22,061 nt of DNA from Acanthaster planci. Its lineage: Eukaryota > Echinodermata > Asteroidea > Valvatida > Acanthasteridae. Location: assembly GCF_001949145.1 (NCBI RefSeq), contig NW_019091420.1, positions 785,793-807,853 on the forward strand. Reading direction: 5' to 3'. Each line of letters opens with the position of its first letter. Within the stretch, counting starts at the first letter, position 1. Positions 9,167 through 20,010 of this stretch are shown one piece after another. The notes below the pieces were generated by a model, which was given only the letters and a program-made list of their open reading frames with translations, ran no database searches and was not told where the DNA came from. Made by a program: the position numbers and the translations under genes.

Positions 9167-12100
9167 CTAGGTTGTTTTCTCCCAAGTTGCTGGCACATGT
9201 AACCGTATCCTCGGACCGTCTGAGGGATATTTTGCAAACTTACAGTAGCTGAAAATAATCAATTTTGCATAAATTCAATCAGTTTGGAAATGAATTATTA
9301 TTGTACCAATTACTGCGTTACACCAAAGCGAGTAATATATTTCTGCCTTTAAGTGTCACAGTTGGAACGCTCGAACACTACAATAAAGTATGGCACAGCT
9401 GTACACACAGAGAAGCCACATAGAAGAACTTGAGTCTTGTCTTTTCTCAGGCCAAGTGGCTTAACTACAGGGGAGTGGGTGGCTGAGCCTGCCTCTCACT
9501 GCGTGTGAAAACTCGAAATGATAACAACCTATGCATCAAATCCGTAGTTAATTTGCTTTCAGATCCCACTTAGAAAAATGTATGTATGCAACCTCGACCC
9601 CCTAAAAGGAAATCAGCCCAGTTACGCCACAGTCGTTTTGATATGATGCATGCAGAGCTGTAGCAGCGGGGAGGAGTATAGGCCGTATCTGTATATTGGA
9701 ACCTTTTTGGTTATTATGCTAATACAATTTTGCATATTCATTACACAACTCTGATGGAGCTCAGGCACTGAACCCCAATGTTGCCTTGATTTGTGCACGA
9801 AAACTACTGGACAGTGCAATAAGTCAGAAAGCAACATTGTTTCACAAACAGTTTTGAAGAGCAAATCTGGATTTCAGAACTTGACATGAAAAGTAAAGTG
9901 TCTTCCTTGATTTAAATCACATCAACAGCGTCCTCACTTGCCTGGAAAAGCTTTGACAATTTTTATTGTTTAAAAATTACACTTTTCAAAACACTTAATT
10001 CCAAACCGATTCCAGTTTTCAATTATTGACGAAGAGTATTAAGATGCACAAAATGTGCGCCTAAGAAAATTTCATTGCACGGATCCTTTGAAACCGACCC
10101 ATTGTTTGAACAGCCCCCCCTTATAGGCCTATTGATAAATTAAATCAGCAACTTGCATAACAGAGGAACAAAGCACGTTCTAAATGCAAATATTGCCACA
10201 GGATTTTTTTTGTTCCGTGTAATTTGAATAATGAGACTAACACAATTATTGCTGCTCACAAAAAACACAGAGGAAGGTCGGTAACGTGCGTGCTGAGGTC
10301 CGTTTTTAATCAATTTTCCTGGTTATTATGGTGAGGTAAGAAAATTGGAACCATTATAAATATGCAAGAGCGAAACACGAAGTAGAAACACAATACCGGC
10401 AGAGAAAACGCAGACAAATAAAAGTCTGATTAAACCACCCCAAATCTCATTCTTCTGCAGTATCACCGGATATAGACTGATGTTTAAAAACGACGCGAGC
10501 AGTTAATTAATTGTTAAAATTTAAATGATTTTTCATGAGCAGCGTGGAAAGCACCGTGCATTGTTGTTATTGTAAGCGAAGCCACAAGATTTTCAGCGCA
10601 GCCTTCTCTCTCTTGCTCTAGGCACAGGTAGACGATCTTTTTATATGGACTCCTGAGTGAAGGGAGGCTATTTTGAAATTTTGTGCAAGATGCTAAACGG
10701 TGACATGTACACTGCAGTGGAGCGAGGCATTTCTAGTTACGGACCTTACACAAGAACATAAACACAGCAAATCTTTCTCGGGCGTTGAACCATAATGCAT
10801 TCCATTACCACTTCACGTTGGAGAATTGGCCACCGGTATACACAACGTTAAAACGGCGCTCACTGCAAGTGACACCCGAAGTATGTTGGTCGAAACGTTG
10901 GGAAAATCTCTAATTCCAAGTGGAAACCTTGTCTCAGTGGTACGCAGATCCATGTTCATTTTTTAAAGGGACTTTCTACATTCGAACTGTTTAATTTCAT
11001 CAATGAAAATGCAGTCAGGGAAATGTTTTTCTGAAACTTGATTTTTGAAAAAACAAACAAAAAACACCCATCTACTCCACGTACATTCTCTGTCTTAAGT
11101 ATTGCGATCCTCAAGGCACTGAATAATGTTATAATGCACGTCGGGCAGGGCAAAGATCCAAAATCTATCCTTGCAATTAGATCCTCAAGGCGTTATGAAG
11201 CTTTTTTGAGTTTAGATTTCCACGTTCATGACAAAACAATAAATTTATATTGGACAGGTGCGTCTGCATCCCCGAATTTTGGGGTACAAAACGCTAAAAT
11301 TACTTTTCTTTCTTTCTTTGATTCTTTACTACGGTCTTCGAATTGTTTTAGTCTGAAATTCATTCGGATGGACCATCACACAAGCACGAAAATTGTGCCG
11401 TTTTTTAATTTCAACTAACGTCTGATTGAAGAACATGCGTAATTTCCTATTTGCTTTTTTTCCCACAGAGGGCACGATCATCGTTCAATATTTCGAGTGA
11501 CCTTCCTTGCGCTCGTGAGACGAGAAAAGGAAATAAAACAAACAAACAAACAAACAAACAAACAAACAAACACCCCAACAAACAAACAAAAAATTGAAAG
11601 TTCAATGAGCTGCCTCTAGTCAGAAAATTCTTCACATCGTAACCTACTATGACGTAATCTGGAAAACAAAACGCCGAAATCCCACTCGCGTGGAAGCCAA
11701 TCAACCTCTCTCCGAGTAATTAAGAATGAAACATCGTGCGCCAAGTGAATTGCGACCCTAACATTTTGCAAGACCTTTGCACATCTGCTGGTTTGACTAA
11801 TGAGCCTCCTTAATTAGATTTTGCTCCCTTAAAGGGCAGGCAAATTGGTTTTTCCTTAAAGAGGGCTGGGTAGCGGAGAAAAACAGCTTCACGGTCGTCA
11901 TTCAACAATAAAAGAGCGGCAGCAAGATTTCGTACCTCTTTCGAGGCGCAACACCCGCCAGCCCGCAGCCCCCCCACCCCATAGTAACGCGTCACAACGG
12001 AACGCAATTGATGAGCAGGGCAGTGATGAAAACTATATTTTTCCGGAGTTTTGGAAATGTTTGCTGATCATTTTATACAAAGAAAATGGTAGCAGAAACA

Positions 12101-14497
12101 GTGGCAATAACAAGTTCATCACATACTAGGCCTACACACAAAACAATTTCATGCAGAACGCCCGAGAACGGATCTCTTTCACCTCCCCTGACGAAAATTC
12201 CCAACATCATGACGCACATCAGCATCATTGACGTCAATCTCGGAAGTTACGTAACGCCTTGCAGTTTTCCTGTACAAAATAAATGGGAGAGAAATCGGAG
12301 ATTTTTGTTTCAAATGATTGTACGAGAGTAAAGATGATTTCGAAACACTGAATGGGGAAAGAGGAATTGACCTTTTGCTTTTGAATATTTTGAAGAATCA
12401 AACCCTCGCTTAAAGATGTGGGAAAGATGTTCCTGGATTAGTGATGAATCCGTGGAATTCAGAAATTAAAAACCTTTGCTGCGCGCAAACAAGCCGAGAG
12501 TCTACCTGAGCATACCTACCAGAGTTTCCCCCGTTATAAACCGTCAGCGTGCATGCCCGGATCGAAATCCCATCCACACGGCGGATATTGCTCCCGCGGA
12601 TCCTCCGGAGATGCTGGTTAACAAGCCGGCCTTGGGATCTCTGTCGAAGACTCTTCACGTTACAAATTTACGAAGCGGAAAAAAAATACACCCTGCGAAC
12701 CGATGATGAAAACCATCCAAATAACCTCGAGAAAATGGGATTTTGATAATTAATTAAATTGGGCCCAGACGTCAGATGAGATGTCCTTATATCGATCTGA
12801 AGTCTGCAGGATCGCCATCAGCGGCAACAAAATGTGCATTTCCCTAAAGCTTGTGATTAGACCTTGGGAACCAAGACAGAGAGGGACACTGCGATACGAG
12901 TAACGTAACGAAGAGACTACATGTATGCTGTCGGACTTACGCTTTGCAGCCCAGACCGCCATAGACTAATTTAAAAAAAAAAAACGATGACGCGACGAGA
13001 CTCCACAATTATACGGGATCCAAGGACGGGCCCTGAACCTAATTTATCTTTTTTTTTGGGGGGGGGGGGATTTTGACATTTCTTTGTGCAACCTTTCATG
13101 GCCTTATTGAGAGATGGGGTTAAATTATATGGGGCCTTTTATACGTTTTGGGAAGGGAGAGACATGGGAGTCCTAACGGAATGTCAGCTCACCAACTGGT
13201 CGGCAGGACCTGAAAATACGCGACGTACAGACTAACGTTATTTTTTCTCTCTCAAACCGAGACTGAAGACTTGGTTTTCAATCCAGTCCATGCACCGCGG
13301 TAGCCACATCAACAGCACACCTCATTATATCAGACAGTCCCTCGCCTTGCTTTTTATGGCGAGAAAATATTTCTCATCGATCAGTGATCGTTTCCTGCCA
13401 CGAAACGCACGCTACATCTGCTCCATTCGCAATAATTCCACAGACTAATTTCAACGCAAAGCGGCTGGGGAGGGGGTGGGGACATCACGTGATAACAAAC
13501 CGAAAAGTGATAACACGAGCGTAGGGCCTACATAGGGTCCGAGCACTGTTTTAATTCAAACCTGACGTGCAGGTGTTTTGAAAATCACCCAAACTGAGAT
13601 GACCAGTTGTACAGAAAATAAAAGAAAACAAAACAAGCACATTTTTTTTCGATTCTTGTGTGATTCCTTGTAATATTTCGCTGTTATATCAAGGTGCGTA
13701 GAGAGACTATTCTCACATATCCCATTGTGACTCGACAGATGGATATCAAGAGGCAACAGTTTGGTCATACCAGCGCAGACAGCCCACCTCACTCACACTC
13801 ACTGCGCTGCGCTCAGCCAGCACAACACAAAATAAGCACACAAAATGAAATCACAGAGAAACCACGGACAGTGCATCCATGTCGGAAAAGTTGCGGACAA
13901 CTCTTTATTCATAAAAAAAGGTATTGCTGACAGATACAAAAATATAAAAACAACAGTGGTCCTGCTCAACACTCAAAAAGTCTTTAAATTGTGGTTTAGC
14001 AAAGAGCTTCCCGCTTTCTATTTAACAGAAGGCCACTCGTCTCTGTGTAACAACGACACATTGACATAGGGCTTGCCTTGGAGACAATACTCATAAAAAG
14101 AAATGCCAAAATAGAGTTAATTTTACATCACACTTCAGAGTTAGTACCTCCTCTCTCAAACAGGATTGCGTGTTGGGCAATATGAAAGCCCACCAACTTT
14201 TAATAGCCACACCCCCAAAATGTCGCTGTTGGTGAACAAGCCTCTTAAAGAACTCCTGCCATGCTGTAGGCTAGATGTGCGTAAAAATCTTTGAAACTCA
14301 GTCTCTTATAGGCCTAAAATTTCCTCCTAAGGGCCTACAATACATACCTCACCTGCCTGTCCCCAAATTCTGCAGGCTAAGACCTCTCCTGCTCTGTACC
14401 TATGTTACTCTGATAAACTACTTATCAACTCCTAGCAAATATTTAAATGTCGCTGATAATGATGTGCACTAACCAAATTGTTGAACACTACACCTTT
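9167..14497. other. Long noncoding stretch without a supported gene
   Basis: Mostly A/T-rich DNA with scattered CpG-rich patches (10840-10900, 12480-12650). It holds an AAAC microsatellite at 11536-11591, a T9/G12 homopolymer junction at 13049-13069 and several taggccta words. Open frames at 11038-11418, 12086-12331 and 13694-13930 have no recognised domains. 12476-12706 (+) and 12410-12658 (-) overlap in one CpG-rich patch and cannot both be real; neither is assigned. Confidence 0.5.
11536..11591. repeat. AAAC microsatellite
   Basis: About eleven AAAC units with one interruption (ccccaac) near 11572. The overlapping minus-strand frame contains a repetitive CLFV string that is simply this microsatellite translated. 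Confidence 0.95.
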
Positions 14498-14813
14498 GAG
14501 GCCGTATTCATGAAACCTTACTTAACACAACAATCAATTAAAGCCTTAGTGGAATACTTGGTGCCTCGAGTTGACAACTAAACTGTAATTTGTGAAACCT
14601 AACGAAGAACCTTGCCAACTATTTACACACTAGGAGAAATTAGTTGCCTCAGGGAATCCCATGTTTTGGGGGCAGAAGGAGCAGGTGTGGAATGTGATGA
14701 CAACAGATACATTAGTGTGACAGGTATAACACGCTAATCCATGTCCACCACTTTGCGTGGCTTAGCAAAACAATACAAACCAAAAAGAAAGAAAGAAACA
14801 GAAAACAAAGATC

Positions 14814-14874
14814 ATTAACCCTAACACTCCTCAGTCCTCCAACAGGTGAAGGATTGAGGAGGGTTAGGGTTAAT
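14814..14874. repeat. Hairpin with telomere-like ends, inside the Harbinger remnant
   Basis: Arms 14814-14838 and 14850-14874 are complementary over 25 positions with two mismatches, around an 11-base loop. The stem base is made of CCCTAA on one side and TTAGGG on the other. Only one or two telomere-type units are present, so this is a palindrome rather than a telomere array. Confidence 0.85.
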
Positions 14875-15092
14875 TAAGCACTGCACGTGAAATCAAAATC
14901 AAATTCTCTAGCAATTGCACCTACATTACCAAACATGGCGACAAATAGGCCAAGGAAGGCCGGTTATTCTAAAAAAAAAACAAGAAGAGAATCCCTCTTT
15001 GGTAGACAAGTATAAGGAATATTAAAAGATATCACCGATACTAGCATAAGGAAGAAAGCACTAACAAGAAATGGAAAGCGGCACGGGCAGCT

Positions 15093-15319
15093 ATTCTCGC
15101 AAACGTCGTGCAACATTTCCACAGGTTGAAAGATCATGGCACGGTTTAAAAACCAGATTACCCAAATGAAACTCGGAGTGCCCGATGCAAGATCGAATAG
15201 TGCAGTTAGGATTCGTTGATCTGGTAGAAAGACGGGAGTTCCTCCCTGTGGAATGGTCCACATCGGGCGCAACTAAATTTGCGATTTGCATTACACAACT
15301 TCCTGGAACATCTGTATCG
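15093..15319 (-). pseudogene. Harbinger transposase N-terminal region, multiply frameshifted
   Basis: Reading down the minus strand through successive frames gives RYRCSR (15319), MQIANLVAPDVDHSTGRNS (15291-15235), DQRILTALFDLASGTPSF (15221-15168) and VEMLHDVCEN (ending 15093). This order matches the region before the catalytic core of Harbinger transposases: a RYRFSR motif, a .L.P.L...T.R. stretch, a QIL.ALRFLASGTF block, then Q.TV.RIVHDVCE. At least three frame changes are needed, so it cannot make a protein. No DDE motif is visible further along. Confidence 0.8.
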
Positions 15320-16356
15320 CTGCTGCAACTGTGCATCGACAGATTGGTGTCTTTGGTTCCTCTTTTCGAAAATATGCATTCTATTTGCACAGCACGACAA
15401 CGTTCAACCAATTTCATTATTCTTCTGGCCAGGTTGTCCCATCAGCGGTCAAATGCATGTGATATTAAAATGATGAAATTGCTAACTAGTGAGTTAGACT
15501 GAGAAACTTAGAATGTATCACTGATGCTAGTAATGTTACATGGATGCCAATTAGTAACCACCTAGGCTCAGTACACAACTACAAGCCTTTTGGGTAACTG
15601 GCTAGGCCAAGTGAGGTTTCGTGAATATGGCCCTAGATCTGCAAGGATATAGACCCCGTGCACTGATAACAGAGGGAGCAAGGAGGGAACAGCTGTGTAC
15701 GCGTATAGAGTTGTGACATGAGTGTCACAATTGCTGGGAAAAAATGGCGGGTGTCTGCACCAGTGTTACATTTTAGACTCTGCAGAAGGGAAGGTGGGGG
15801 GGGTACCAGATCTGGCAGTCAAAGTTCCCACTGCTTCACAGATGCTATCACTGCACAATAAAAGCAGCGGCATATCGGGGAAGGTGGTCAAATGCACTCA
15901 ACGACAAATCTTGTGGATCACAGGTCACTCGTGACACCTTTTCTGGACAGGACACCAGAAACGGTCGACCAGCGGTTTAAGCTGACGGCCGATGATCGAA
16001 TCTTGGCCGGTGCTGCCGAGGGAGATTCTTGTGCACGGAGTCCACTGACGCTCAAAGGCAAAGTACTTGGCTGGACTTACGGCATAAAAGCTTACTTTAA
16101 AATTAGAGAAAAGCTTTATTTACATACAAAATACGAGAAAAAAAGGAAAGTGTACAATATACAAAATAGAGTTTTAGATTTGGTAAAAAGAACAAAAACT
16201 ACGAAAAGCAACAAGATTCAAGGTCAGTACGATTCACCGCAGCTGCAGGGAATACACAACCTTAGCTCGAACAGCTAATTTCGAAGAAATCATATATAAA
16301 TTCTGATTACTACGATCTCAGACTGCACTGCACAAGCCTCCATATGTCGACATATT

Positions 16357-16395
16357 ACAAACAAACAAACAAACAAACAAACTAACAAACAAACA
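16357..16395. repeat. AAAC/CAAA microsatellite
   Basis: About nine four-base units with a single acta interruption near 16382. It is the same motif as the array at 11536-11591 but a separate locus. Confidence 0.9.
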
Positions 16396-16790
16396 GGAAC
16401 TGCATTATGAACTATAGACTTGCACGAAGAAGCACTATGGAGTCTAATGCGTGGACATAAAGTTGTCATGCTCCACTGGGAAATTTATCCCTCATATTTC
16501 TTCAAAGTAATTTGAACAATTGAGCAATACAACAAGGTTGCAGAAACCACACTGCGGCTTCTTTAAAGGTTTTCTGTATCAAATCTGTCCTCAAGCGTTT
16601 CATGTCTTACTCTTCAAAAACTTTGAGGAATCTAATCAGAAGACAAATAACCAAAGTCGCACAAAATGAGAATTCTGCAATAGGAACATTAGTTGCAATT
16701 CCCAACACTTTGGGTAGCCTAGCCCTCCACGGGAAACATTTCTGACTAAACTGGGACTCCACCTGTAGGTAATCTGTACGCTGTGTTGCA

Positions 16791-16989
16791 TTTCCCACAA
16801 TTCTTTGCAGTCCGCCATTTTTGGCTGTGTCATGAATTGGATACTCTGTGACAGTTTGTGGCTGTGGACTTCGGTTACATTTTTCACCCAACTGTCACAA
16901 CACACAAGAGCCACAGCCCCTAGACAACAATGCATCTTCAAGACCAGGCTTGATACCAAACATCGTGGACTGCAAAGGATCGTGGGAAA
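16791..16989. repeat. Short inverted repeat pair, possible small MITE
   Basis: 16791-16813 (tttcccacaattctttgcag, then tcc) pairs with 16967-16989 at 21 of 23 positions around a spacer of about 150 bp. The left copy runs into gtccgccattttt, which resembles a YY1 site. The spacer has further weak pairing (ttgtggctgtgg with gagccacagccc). No target duplication was found, so the mobile nature is unproven. Confidence 0.55.
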
Positions 16990-17845
16990 TATGACATCAG
17001 AGCAAATATAACTTGGCAGTGCATGTAACAACCAAATTACTGCCAAAAGTCCCCTGATGGAATCGTTGCTTTCGGTGTTTTCGATGACCTGCCTAATCTA
17101 CAGGCTTATTACTTCCTTAGACCACTGATTTTTAACATATATGCTCTCCTTCATGTCTAACAATTAAACCAAATATTCATCATGATGACTCATGTTCAGC
17201 TTTATTGCATAGTTCCGAGTGCCATTAATACCGACATGGACAATGACATTATTGTGCACACCTTAACTTGGGACCTCTTCAAACTTTGACACCAGTTTCA
17301 ACTCAAAGTACTGTTTTCAACAATTTTGGAGACTACAGAAATTGATATTTGAGCGCTCAGTGGCCTGAAAAGATAGCCATTAGGCTGAGATGGTAAAAAT
17401 AAAACAGTTTCTCATCCATTTTTTTCAGAGAGGAAGTGTCCCCCCTTTGTCTTCAAAGATGGGGGATTTTTCCAAGATCGATTATCTTGATTCTAATATT
17501 TTTGTGTCCTATTTAAACCTGCATTTATGGATAATGTACATATTTTGTTAGACACAAATATAAAGTCCTAGTGCATGTAGGTTTTAAATAAAACCAAAAG
17601 AAAATGGCTGAAAAAAAAAAGAGTTGGGCTGGGAAAAAGAAAGCTGAAAGGGATGAGAAACAAGTTTATTTTCCTACTCGGCCTTATTATTACAGATTTT
17701 AAATTCTTCCAACTACATAGTAATGCTTCTGCTGGTATCACCAACTTATGGACAAGTTTATCAGCTAGCCTGAGTGCCTAATCCAGTAGGCCAGGGCCCC
17801 CCTTTCTCACCCTTTTGGGGGGCGGAGCCAGCTTGGGGATCTCAC

Positions 17846-17914
17846 CGGTGTCTTCAATGAGCGGCGGCGAACTTGCATCCAGGAAGGCGCTGAAATTGTT
17901 GTCGGAGAGCGGGG
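17846..17914 (-). CDS. Candidate internal coding exon, protein unknown
   Basis: On the minus strand a good acceptor (atcaatcccctctgcag) precedes 69 bp that are GC-rich and open, then a gtgaga donor at 17845. The exon is symmetrical: phase 1 in and phase 1 out. It would encode 22 whole codons starting PLSDNNFSAFLDASSPPLIE and ending DT. A second gtgaga donor at 17810 would lengthen it in phase 0 to include GEIPKLAPPPKR. If neither donor is used, the frame ends at a TAG at 17778. Composition and splice signals are unlike the A/T-rich surroundings. I recognise no domain, and no partner exon was found in the window, so this is a prediction. Confidence 0.4.
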
Positions 17915-19937
17915 CTGCAGAGGGGATTGATAAATAAAAAAACCAATTACCAATGTTTACGGCAACTGCCCCATTAGTGTGATTGGCAATATTCTCGGGA
18001 AAATGCATTATCGTAATGGAATTTTAGTATTCAAGGTTTTATTAGGGCAAGCAAGAAATCTTCCTCGAATTGAAAACATCAAATATAGATAGAAAACAAA
18101 GGACAGTTTAGAATGGGCAGATTTAGAGCACACATCGGACAAACAGTTTTGACAGGCACTGTCAAAGACAATTGATGAATGCATATCATGTGGAAAGCAG
18201 CTTCAATTTAATGAAGAGTTAGATTTTCCATTTTAGAGGGAAATGCATAAAGGCGGCATACATCTACCAAATGGACGGACCTCAAACCGAATGCTGCTGT
18301 AACATACGAAGAGTTACATGATTTTCAAAGCAAAAATTATGCAAAAAAAGAATGTTCGAAAAACACCATGTAAGTGTACGGTTGAGTTTATTAAAATCGG
18401 TTTCAACTCGGTCACAAGTGCTGCGGAGAACAATGACAAAGACAGAAATGTTCCTGACAAAGGTAAAGCTGAATAGCTGGTGTCTTTTAAGGATGACTCG
18501 TCGTGACTTCTCACAAATTTGACTGTGACTTTGCCAACTGGGGGCCTTATAGTTAGCTACACCGCAAACCAATGTGAGATAGCACACAAGGAATTATTGG
18601 ACACCACACAGTGGAGTTAGTTTACACATTAGAGTCTAGTTGTACAGATAATTTGTCAGGGCTGGTCTGACAGCCACTGCCCAATGAACTGACCAAAGGG
18701 GGCAACTCGACCTGACCCTCACAGAGTTTCAACCTGTCACTTTTGTGACCAAGTCCAAGTGGTAACACATGCTATTTTTTCCCACAAGGAATCCGAGAGA
18801 TTCTTAAAATTTGGTTCCTTTTCCAGAAACAGGCCTCCTGCTTTTTTTTTTTGCTTTCTTGTCACTGCTCACAAGCTTCGTTTTATTAAGTCAGCCTTTA
18901 ATATGACCCCGGACAATCTGTTTCTCCTTCAACAAAGGGGCTAATCCCCTACCCACCTCTAACTTGGGGAGGGAACCAACGATTGTTATTAGCCATTCAC
19001 CAGGTACACGTGGATCAGGAATATTCATTATGCAAAGAGACTCATGAATATATGCATGTTATGAAGCTGCACAGACATCATTAATATTCATATGAGTCAT
19101 TAATTCACGTTTACATCCTTTCCAGAAATCTTGTACATTAACATACAGAAATAGCCAATACTCACTACAAGTGGTTTGCCAATACATGCAGAATTAATGG
19201 CTAATTGAATGACTCTTTTTTGGAATTTGAGCTAAGGAAGAAAACAGAATTCCATGATAAAATATTTGAAGTTGGAAAACCTTACATGTTATTAAGAACA
19301 TATCTTGAAACTTGTCCAAGAACTGAATTATTATTTACTAATAAGGAAATGCTCTTACAAATGAAGAAAATAAATAAAATCACTTGAGTCCTCCAGTGGA
19401 CGGAAATCTTTCTCTCTCAAATCAAAAAAGATCATTCTTGAACAAAATTTCTCACTTGAGTTCAATTCAGTGCATCCCTTACTTCCCAAAATCATACGCT
19501 GAATTCTTACACATGAATACTTGCAAACGAAGGAGAAGAAAACAATTCCTCAAAACACAAACACAAGATGAGGGGGGGATTGAATTACTGTTCATGACAA
19601 CAAAGACAGTTGGAAGAAATGTCAACGCATAAATATAGTTGCAGACCCAACATATCACATATTACGCATACGTAAGTACTCGGAGTCATCGCTACTCGCG
19701 CGTGAAAACTCACAGAATTGCATTACCCTGGGTGTGTTGTTGGAGGCCTTCCAAGGGCTTGCTTTATTTGCTAACTGACATCGGTTCAGTCCATCCTTGG
19801 AAGACATGTACCGGAATGACGTCAAGAGATTTTACTTTTTACCCCAATCGCTTTATTCTTAGGTTTAACCTTTTACATTTTAAGTTCAACAATTCCTTAT
19901 TTTTGCTTTTTTAGATTATAAAGATGAACAAAGAAAT
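17915..19937. other. Noncoding stretch, possibly intronic to a minus-strand gene
   Basis: No further exon could be supported. 18600-18770 on the minus strand is open for about 50 codons without an ATG or clear splice sites. 19205-19387 (+) is a 60-codon ATG frame of ordinary-looking composition but with no domain. 19020-19110 is rich in attaat, aatattcat and an octamer-like atgcaaag, with a 13 bp inverted match (gactcat/gaatat). Confidence 0.35.
18148..18166. promoter_or_regulatory. Perfect palindrome with paired TGACAG cores
   Basis: TTTGACAG, three bases (GCA), then CTGTCAAA. TGACAG is the core bound by TALE homeodomain factors such as MEIS and TGIF, and TGIF-type sites occur as inverted pairs. 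It sits about 230 bp upstream, in minus-strand sense, of the candidate exon at 17846-17914. Function is only suggested by the motif. Confidence 0.3.
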
Positions 19938-20010
19938 TGACTGGAGGGGGATTTGAACCTGCAATCTCCGGAACACAGTACCAGTGCTCTACCAACTGAG
20001 CTATCTAGCC
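19938..20010 (-). tRNA. tRNA-Thr(TGT)-like sequence: tRNA pseudogene or SINE head
   Basis: On the minus strand, starting GGCTAGATAGCTCAGTTGGT, exactly 73 bases fit the cloverleaf. The acceptor is GGCTAGA with TCCAGTC (one mismatch and one wobble). The D stem is GCTC/GAGC. The anticodon stem is CTGGT/TCCGG with TGT in the anticodon position. The T loop is TTCAAAT. Both internal polymerase III boxes are good (TAGCTCAGTTGG and GGTTCAAATCC). Against a working tRNA are two mismatches in the T stem, a U:U pair closing the anticodon loop and C instead of T at position 33. GAGCACTGGT is typical of tRNA-Thr. A tRNA-derived SINE is the most likely reading; no clear tail or second copy is visible in the window. 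Confidence 0.7.

Larger units (their letters stand above)
14498..15634 (-). mobile_element. Decayed PIF/Harbinger DNA transposon
   Basis: The left end (14498, GAGGCCGTATTCATGAAACC) and the reverse complement of the right end (AGGGCCATATTCACGAAACC) agree at 21 of 27 positions, and all six differences are transitions. GGGCC..TATTCA-type ends are common in animal Harbinger elements. Between them lies a broken minus-strand Harbinger transposase. The 1.1 kb length is shorter than an autonomous copy (usually 2-5 kb), so internal parts are missing, including the second (Myb-like) gene and the DDE catalytic half. The 3-bp target duplication is no longer recognisable. Confidence 0.8.
15635..17810. other. 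Region without a supported gene
   Basis: 15892-16278 (+) is open for 128 codons, and the opposite strand is open for about 63 codons over 15920-16110. Neither shows a domain. The + frame turns Lys-rich and A/T-driven in its second half, suggesting chance. Also present are an ACAA microsatellite (16357-16395) and the inverted repeat at 16791-16989. Confidence 0.4.

Noticed and set aside
11447-11704. 85-codon minus-strand frame with a CLFV repeat
   Set aside because: The repeat is the AAAC microsatellite in translation.
14814-14874. Internal telomere array
   Set aside because: There are only one or two TTAGGG units on each arm; the structure is a hairpin, not a tandem array.
14964-15272. 102-codon minus-strand frame as an intact gene
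   Set aside because: It is one of three frames of the broken Harbinger transposase. Motifs before it are in other frames, so it is a pseudogene piece.
11536-16395. CRISPR-like arrays from the AAAC tracts
   Set aside because: They are simple four-base microsatellites without unique spacers, in a eukaryotic context.
16636-17046. 136-codon minus-strand open frame
   Set aside because: It spans the inverted repeat at 16791-16989, is rich in Cys/Leu/Trp without any domain, and has no splice or start context worth defending.
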